A stretch of DNA of 64,000 nucleotides, taken from contig CAYPPG010000011.1 in assembly GCA_964412555.1 (NCBI GenBank), forward strand, positions 62,001 through 126,000. The letters run 5' to 3'. The position numbers and the translations under genes are program-made. Numbering within the stretch: position 1 is the stretch's first letter; every line of letters starts with the position of its first letter. Source of the DNA: CAYPPG01 sp964412555 (GTDB lineage Bacteria > Hinthialibacterota > Hinthialibacteria > Hinthialibacterales > Hinthialibacteraceae). Positions 59,726-64,000 of this stretch are shown piece after piece. Below the pieces are notes generated by a model. That model searched no databases and was not told where the DNA came from. It saw nothing but the letters and a program-made list of their open reading frames with translations.

Positions 59726-61081
59726 CTAATGAAAATCCTTCCATGTTGCCATTCCTGCCTCCTCTTGCCGTTGAATCAATCTTCCCATAATCCGCCGGTC
59801 AAACGGATCGCGGTTGGTTCCGGCTTCTTCCCAGAGAACGAGGAAATCGCCGGTTTGGGTGTTGACTTCGACTGCCGGGAGTTTCGATTCATCGAAATAC
59901 TGTTCACTGTTTCCTTCATCCGTTTCGTCGTCGCCGTCATCATGGATCAGGAATGTATTGCTGAAGAAAGTTCCATCACGGCGGATGAATCGCCCATAGA
60001 TATCCGCAAAAGCAAAATCGCCGCTGAGATCACCTTTCCAAACTACAAAATAAAGTTGGGAAACAGGATTGTATACGGCATCCTGCCGCAACGTGTAAGC
60101 CGTTCCCGCCTCGATTGGCAGCGGATCACCGACTAGGTCACCACCGGCAGTGAGAATCTGGCCGAAAAGGTCAGTCAATGTTTTCGGATCGCGGTCATCG
60201 GCAAATCCGATGCGCTCATCCCACACTACGAGAAAATGATCGTCGTCAGAATTATACACAACACGGGGGGATTCTTCCGCGAAGTCCTGATCGCGCAGGC
60301 GGATCGTGTCACCGATCAAATCGCCGTTATTCGATATCAACTGTGCGGATAGATTTTCCGAACCGGTGCTGCGGGCTTCGCGGTCTTCCCATGCCATGAG
60401 ATACACATTGCTTTCACTCGACCAGGCAACCGATGGATTGGTTCCGGTCCCGAATTGCAAAACCGGAATATCGAGCGACAAATCCGGGAAGAGAATTTGT
60501 GCGGACGGCGGGCCGGCTAATCCGATCATATAACGGTTGTCAATGCTATTATGAACGACGGAAACCACTCGCGCACGGGCGGCCGGATCGAAAAACGACG
60601 GTCCACGGCTCCAGTCGATTTCGACGACATCTCCGATTGGCTGTCCTTGTGCGGAAACCCGCCGGGCAACGGACATTTCCGTGCGCTGACGGGCCACGAC
60701 CAGGAATTCATTGTCGTTGGGATTGTAGGTCACTTCCGGCGCTTCGACGCTTTCGGCTAGGCCAATCAACAACTGCTCTTCTCCGATTGGTACTCCATTC
60801 TCGCCGTCGAGAAGTGTGCCGCGAATCTCGAAAAAGTTTTCATCGAGCACATTTTCCCAAACCGCGAGAAATGTGTTGTCTTCCGAATTGTACGCGACAT
60901 CGGGGAATTGTTGATATTCAGTAGAAGTTTCATCTGAAATCAGAACCGGATCGCTTATCATGTGATTATAAGTAGAGATGTCTTCAGAATTTGCAGCGAA
61001 GCACTCGTTCCCGATAAGGGGTATAAACCATTCACTCACGATCAAACAGATACCAATACAGTACATACGCCTATCACTCAT
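59726..61081 (-). CDS. Secreted propeller-like repeat protein
   Basis: 451 residues from the ATG at 61081 (MSDRRMYCIGICLIVSEWFI), seven bases after GGGAGG; the frame 19 codons upstream overlaps the sulfatase gene and is less likely. A signal peptide ends near ECFAANS. About seven repeats of the form P-x-V-x-Y-N-x-x-D-N-x-F-L-V-V-W-E...I-x-G-x-x-L follow, with acidic turns. This looks like a beta-propeller. It is co-directional with the sulfatase gene, 19 bp after its stop, so the two form an operon. A substrate-binding or surface role is inferred. Confidence 0.7.
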   Translation of the reverse strand: MSDRRMYCIGICLIVSEWFIPLIGNECFAANSEDISTYNHMISDPVLISDETSTEYQQFPDVAYNSEDNTFLAVWENVLDENFFEIRGTLLDGENGVPIGEEQLLIGLAESVEAPEVTYNPNDNEFLVVARQRTEMSVARRVSAQGQPIGDVVEIDWSRGPSFFDPAARARVVSVVHNSIDNRYMIGLAGPPSAQILFPDLSLDIPVLQFGTGTNPSVAWSSESNVYLMAWEDREARSTGSENLSAQLISNNGDLIGDTIRLRDQDFAEESPRVVYNSDDDHFLVVWDERIGFADDRDPKTLTDLFGQILTAGGDLVGDPLPIEAGTAYTLRQDAVYNPVSQLYFVVWKGDLSGDFAFADIYGRFIRRDGTFFSNTFLIHDDGDDETDEGNSEQYFDESKLPAVEVNTQTGDFLVLWEEAGTNRDPFDRRIMGRLIQRQEEAGMATWKDFH

Positions 61082-61100
61082 GATATACCTCCCGATACAA

Positions 61101-62534
61101 TCAGAAATTTTTAAAGGGCCGGCGTGGCTCGGCCTCATTCATTTTTTGTTTCCAGTTGTCAAACCGTTCTTTGACCATGCGTAAAATATCCGGCTTTTTC
61201 TCGGATAAATCAACCTGTTCTTCTATATCGTTAGAAAGATCGAACAGTCCACCCCCTCGGGAAGAATCCACCCATTTCCAGTTGCCGACGCGGGCGGCGC
61301 GGTCCCCTCGGCGTTCCCAGAACATTTCTTGGCGTGGTGATTTCATCTCGCCGGTGAGAACCGGTTTCATGTCGAAACCATCGAGAATGACATCCTTTGG
61401 AGGCTGTACACCGGTTGCGTGGCACAACATAGGCAAGATTTCCATCGAGGTTAAGAATTCTTTGGAGACACTGTTTGGTTCAATGACACCCGGCCAGCGG
61501 ATGGTGCAGGGAACTCGGATTCCACCTTCAAACATTTGCGCTTTTCCACCCCGCAACGGATGATTGTCGGCTCCGCCTCCGCCGCCGTTGTCGGAGAAGA
61601 AAATGACGATGGTGTTGTCGGCGAGTCCTTCCTGGTCGAGGAAATCGAGCATTTCCCCGATCGCTTCATCCATATAAGTTACGGCAGCCATAAAGCGTTT
61701 GCGTTTCGCTTCGCGCGTATTGCTCTTTTCAGGATCGTATTCGCCATAGTGTTTTCGGATGTATTCCAGCGGAGCCTGCACGCCGGGCCGAGGGCGTTCC
61801 AAATTGGAAGCGCCATGCGGAGCGTTGAAGGGAACATAGCAGAAAAACGGCCGGTCTTTGTTTTTCTTCAGAAACTGCATGGCTTCGCGCCGGAATAGGT
61901 CGGTGCAGTAGGTGCCTTTGTCTTCTTCGGTCGGTTCGTTGTTGCGGTACATCGAGGGGATGCCGTAGCGTTCATGGGTACAATAGTCGATGCCGGTATT
62001 GACGAATCCGTAAAACTCGTCGAATCCGCGCTGCAAGGGAAGAAAACGGTGCAGCTGCCCCAAATCCCATTTGCCGAAAATACCGCTGACATAGCCGGCT
62101 TCTTTCAGCATGCGGGGAAGCAGGACTTCGCGGGTATCCATCCCCAGAATTCGCTCGGGAGATACTTCATATTCTTCCGGTGTATATAAATAATCGTAAT
62201 CCACGCGATTGTTGCGATACATATCGTACGTCCCGTTGCGTTGCGGGAAACGGCCGGTGAGCAGACTGCCGCGCGAGGGCGTGCAGGCGGGCCAGGTGAC
62301 GTAGAAATCGGTCAGCCGGACACCGCTGCGGGCGATGCGATCTAAATTCGGCGTCTTGATTTCCTCTCCACCGTAGCAGCCGAGATCGTTGTAGCCTTGA
62401 TCGTCGGAGACGATCAACAGAATGTTGGGGGGACGCTTTTGCGCCGCCGATGCATGATTCGCCAAGAGAGCGGAAGCGGTACTACAAGCGAATGTTTTCA
62501 AGAATTGCCGGCGTGTCGAGTCGAATATACTCAT
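61101..62534 (-). CDS. Sulfatase with Tat signal
   Basis: 477 residues, AGGAGG before the ATG. A Tat signal is present (STRRQFLKTFACSTASALLA). The sulfatase fold starts PPNILLIVSDDQGYNDLGCY; the formylglycine motif is WPACTPSRGSLLTGRF, with Cys as the residue to be converted. Further metal and active-site parts: GIFGKWDLGQ, CYVPFNAPHG, IVIFFSDNGGGGGADNHPLR. It should remove sulfate from sulfated glycans outside the cytoplasm. A formylglycine-generating enzyme is not in the window. Operon with the secreted propeller-like gene. Confidence 0.9.
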   Translation of the reverse strand: MSIFDSTRRQFLKTFACSTASALLANHASAAQKRPPNILLIVSDDQGYNDLGCYGGEEIKTPNLDRIARSGVRLTDFYVTWPACTPSRGSLLTGRFPQRNGTYDMYRNNRVDYDYLYTPEEYEVSPERILGMDTREVLLPRMLKEAGYVSGIFGKWDLGQLHRFLPLQRGFDEFYGFVNTGIDYCTHERYGIPSMYRNNEPTEEDKGTYCTDLFRREAMQFLKKNKDRPFFCYVPFNAPHGASNLERPRPGVQAPLEYIRKHYGEYDPEKSNTREAKRKRFMAAVTYMDEAIGEMLDFLDQEGLADNTIVIFFSDNGGGGGADNHPLRGGKAQMFEGGIRVPCTIRWPGVIEPNSVSKEFLTSMEILPMLCHATGVQPPKDVILDGFDMKPVLTGEMKSPRQEMFWERRGDRAARVGNWKWVDSSRGGGLFDLSNDIEEQVDLSEKKPDILRMVKERFDNWKQKMNEAEPRRPFKNF

Positions 62535-62560
62535 CCTTTTCCTCCTTTTTTCGCATTTAT

Positions 62561-62617
62561 TGTGGTGCGGACCTCTGGTCTGCGCATAATCTATGCAGAC
62601 CCGAGGTCTGCATCACA
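62561..62617. repeat. Long imperfect inverted repeat
   Basis: Arms at 62561-62584 and 62594-62617 pair at 20 of 24 positions (TGTGGTGCGGACCTC against GAGGTCTGCATCACA). It lies between the stop of the glycosyltransferase gene and the start of the sulfatase gene, both on the minus strand. It may end the upstream message or belong to the GACATCCTGTCTGCAC repeat group. Confidence 0.7.
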
Positions 62618-62634
62618 ATATTATCTTCCGTTTT

Positions 62635-64000
62635 TCATGATTCCATTGATGCACGTTTTCGAAAGAAATTGTAGGTCACCCAATCCCATAACAAGATCAA
62701 AAAGAAAAGGCCGAATTCAACCGGCTTCACCCAAGCCGGAAAAGTTTTATTGTAGTAATATGTGTAGGAAAGGAAAACGAGTCCTGTAAAAAAAATCCAA
62801 GCGCGATTCGGAAACAATACCAACAGGGGAACAATCCACAACAAGTACCACGGATCGATGACGGGAGAGCATAACAATACGGTCGCGATGAGGATAAAGA
62901 AAGCATGGAACAAATCCGTTTTACTTTCTCGCCAATTGACGACAATCACCTGCCCCATCGTCACAGTGAGTACGATGGTGGCTAGAATCAGCCGAGTCAA
63001 TAGACCGGCCTGCTCATAGTCCAAATCCAGTTGGCGGACAAGATGATCGGCTATTGTAAATATGCCTGCATTGAACTGCCATTCTTGCGAGTACGTCCAA
63101 AATCCTTTCAACACGTTCACATTGAAATCAAAAAACGGTACATAGAGAAGAAGCAAAATAAAAAGAAATAGTAAAAAATGAATCCATTTCCAAATGCGAT
63201 GAAACAGCGGAACCAACAAAATACTGAAAAATTTGGTCAATGTGAGAAGCGCCATACCCACACTGCTCCATCCCATTCGTTCTTGCGCAATCAGCCATAG
63301 GCATCCCACCAATAAAAAGGCGCTGACGGAATCCGCATGACCGGAATTCGCGATTTCCTTGATCACGAGCGGCGACCAGGCATAAATCAAAACCCATTCC
63401 CGCGGTTTCTTTAAAGAGTCCAATAGGGAAAGCAGGAGAAAAATCGTTCCAATGTCGAAGATCAACAGAATGAATTTCATCCCGAACACACTGCCGGGAT
63501 ACAGCAATTCGGAAACCAGGAAAACATATTGAAGAGTCGGGGGATAAATCGTGGGAATATACGCATAGTTGATTTGATCCCGATAGTCCGTGCTGTACCG
63601 GTCCAAGGCGGGATCGGCGGGGGCGAACCGGTAGGGATTCACGCCGTTCGCGTTCATATGGCCGTCCCACATATAACGATAGATATCGTTTTCGAGGATG
63701 AGATCGGAGGGGAGCATGATCGCCCGAAACAAAAGAGAAAAGGCAATGGCGAACCAGAGGTGTCGGGGATTCATGCTCTTGCCGCGAATCAAGGGAGAAA
63801 TCAATACCCAATAGCAAAGAAATAGAAAACCAATCGTGCACAAAAAACGGGTTAGGTATTCCGGGTTGGTCTGTCCCGGTTTCAACCCCTCGCCGGAGAG
63901 GAGAAAGAGGTAGATATATCCGAGGCAGCTGGCGATTCCAAGGATGAACAGTTTGGAAGAGCCTTTGAACGGTGTGGTTTTGTCCAAATCTGTAGGAGTA
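62635..64000 (-). CDS. Membrane glycosyltransferase (GT87/mannosyltransferase-like), start uncertain
   Basis: At least 450 residues with about ten hydrophobic segments. The loop after the second or third segment holds ENDIYRYMWDGHMNANGVNP, the acidic D-x-x-R-Y-x-W-D-G pattern of polyprenyl-phosphate-dependent GT-C enzymes. Similar loops follow (YIPTIYPPTLQYVF, WSPLVIKEIANSGHADSVSA). A TTG at 63987 is the only start inside the window and has no ribosome binding site; the frame stays open to the edge, so the true start may lie outside. It would add a sugar to a glycan or lipid on the outer face of the membrane. It is upstream of the sulfatase gene. Confidence 0.7.
   Translation of the reverse strand, partial: TPTDLDKTTPFKGSSKLFILGIASCLGYIYLFLLSGEGLKPGQTNPEYLTRFLCTIGFLFLCYWVLISPLIRGKSMNPRHLWFAIAFSLLFRAIMLPSDLILENDIYRYMWDGHMNANGVNPYRFAPADPALDRYSTDYRDQINYAYIPTIYPPTLQYVFLVSELLYPGSVFGMKFILLIFDIGTIFLLLSLLDSLKKPREWVLIYAWSPLVIKEIANSGHADSVSAFLLVGCLWLIAQERMGWSSVGMALLTLTKFFSILLVPLFHRIWKWIHFLLFLFILLLLYVPFFDFNVNVLKGFWTYSQEWQFNAGIFTIADHLVRQLDLDYEQAGLLTRLILATIVLTVTMGQVIVVNWRESKTDLFHAFFILIATVLLCSPVIDPWYLLWIVPLLVLFPNRAWIFFTGLVFLSYTYYYNKTFPAWVKPVEFGLFFLILLWDWVTYNFFRKRASMES

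Overview
The window looks like a piece of a draft genome (it contains a 100-N gap) from an uncultured, Gram-negative, free-living bacterium that degrades polysaccharides. The gene style recalls lineages such as Planctomycetes-Verrucomicrobia relatives, Hydrogenedentes or Poribacteria: sulfatases, Tat-exported Gfo/Idh/MocA oxidoreductases, a bacterial alpha-2-macroglobulin, FAD oxidoreductases with carbohydrate-binding tails, and very many palindromic intergenic repeats. I cannot name the phylum from this window. One tRNA gene is present, a tRNA-His with unusual identity elements.

Layout. 1-5.4 kb: a sulfatase tail, an M61 peptidase followed in frame by an orphan domain beyond its amber stop, a Tat-type Gfo/Idh oxidoreductase, a hairpin cluster and a Tat-type aldo/keto reductase. 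5.4-10.4 kb: an accretion zone next to tRNA-His with a transposase remnant, a frameshifted tyrosine recombinase, an excisionase-like remnant, an IS630-type element, a second DDE element, a truncated restriction-enzyme fragment and a decayed copy of a small toxin-antitoxin gene. 10.4-17 kb: a nitrilase-family hydrolase, a LON-domain protein, a Wzt-like ATPase, an esterase and an FAD oxidoreductase. 17.4-18.9 kb: a C39-like peptidase overlapping an unknown gene, and a RelE-type toxin-antitoxin pair. 19-27 kb: ECF sigma factor, membrane anti-sigma factor with a large external part, and an 1843-residue alpha-2-macroglobulin. 27-41 kb: repeats and the assembly gap, a zinc-ribbon protein, two more Gfo/Idh proteins, a sugar epimerase-like protein, exonuclease III, an RF-like protein, a subtilisin-like protease with repeated domains, MurC and a sugar porter.

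42-55.4 kb holds the most coherent system. A SorC-family regulator gene heads a plus-strand series (SIS isomerase, zinc alcohol dehydrogenase, a SAF-domain homoserine-dehydrogenase-like oxidoreductase of the DXR-like type, FGGY kinase). It converges, 3 bp apart, on a minus-strand ribose-type ABC transporter operon (binding protein, permease, double ATPase, permease). Upstream of the regulator and upstream of the binding protein, 10.7 kb apart, lies the same 24-bp motif (TTGTTC-N6-GAACAAATGTTC), each time 6-7 bp after a sigma-70-like -10 box. I read this as the operator of a sugar or sugar-alcohol regulon. The divergent neighbour is an exported fusion of a metallo-beta-lactamase domain and a D-2-hydroxyacid dehydrogenase.

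55.6-64 kb: an unknown protein, a tandem alpha/beta-hydrolase, two toxin-antitoxin pairs (one a PIN toxin with its partner downstream), a secreted propeller-like protein, a second sulfatase and a membrane glycosyltransferase cut by the window edge.

Many intergenic spaces carry short palindromic repeats of at least five families, several of them directly upstream of start codons.
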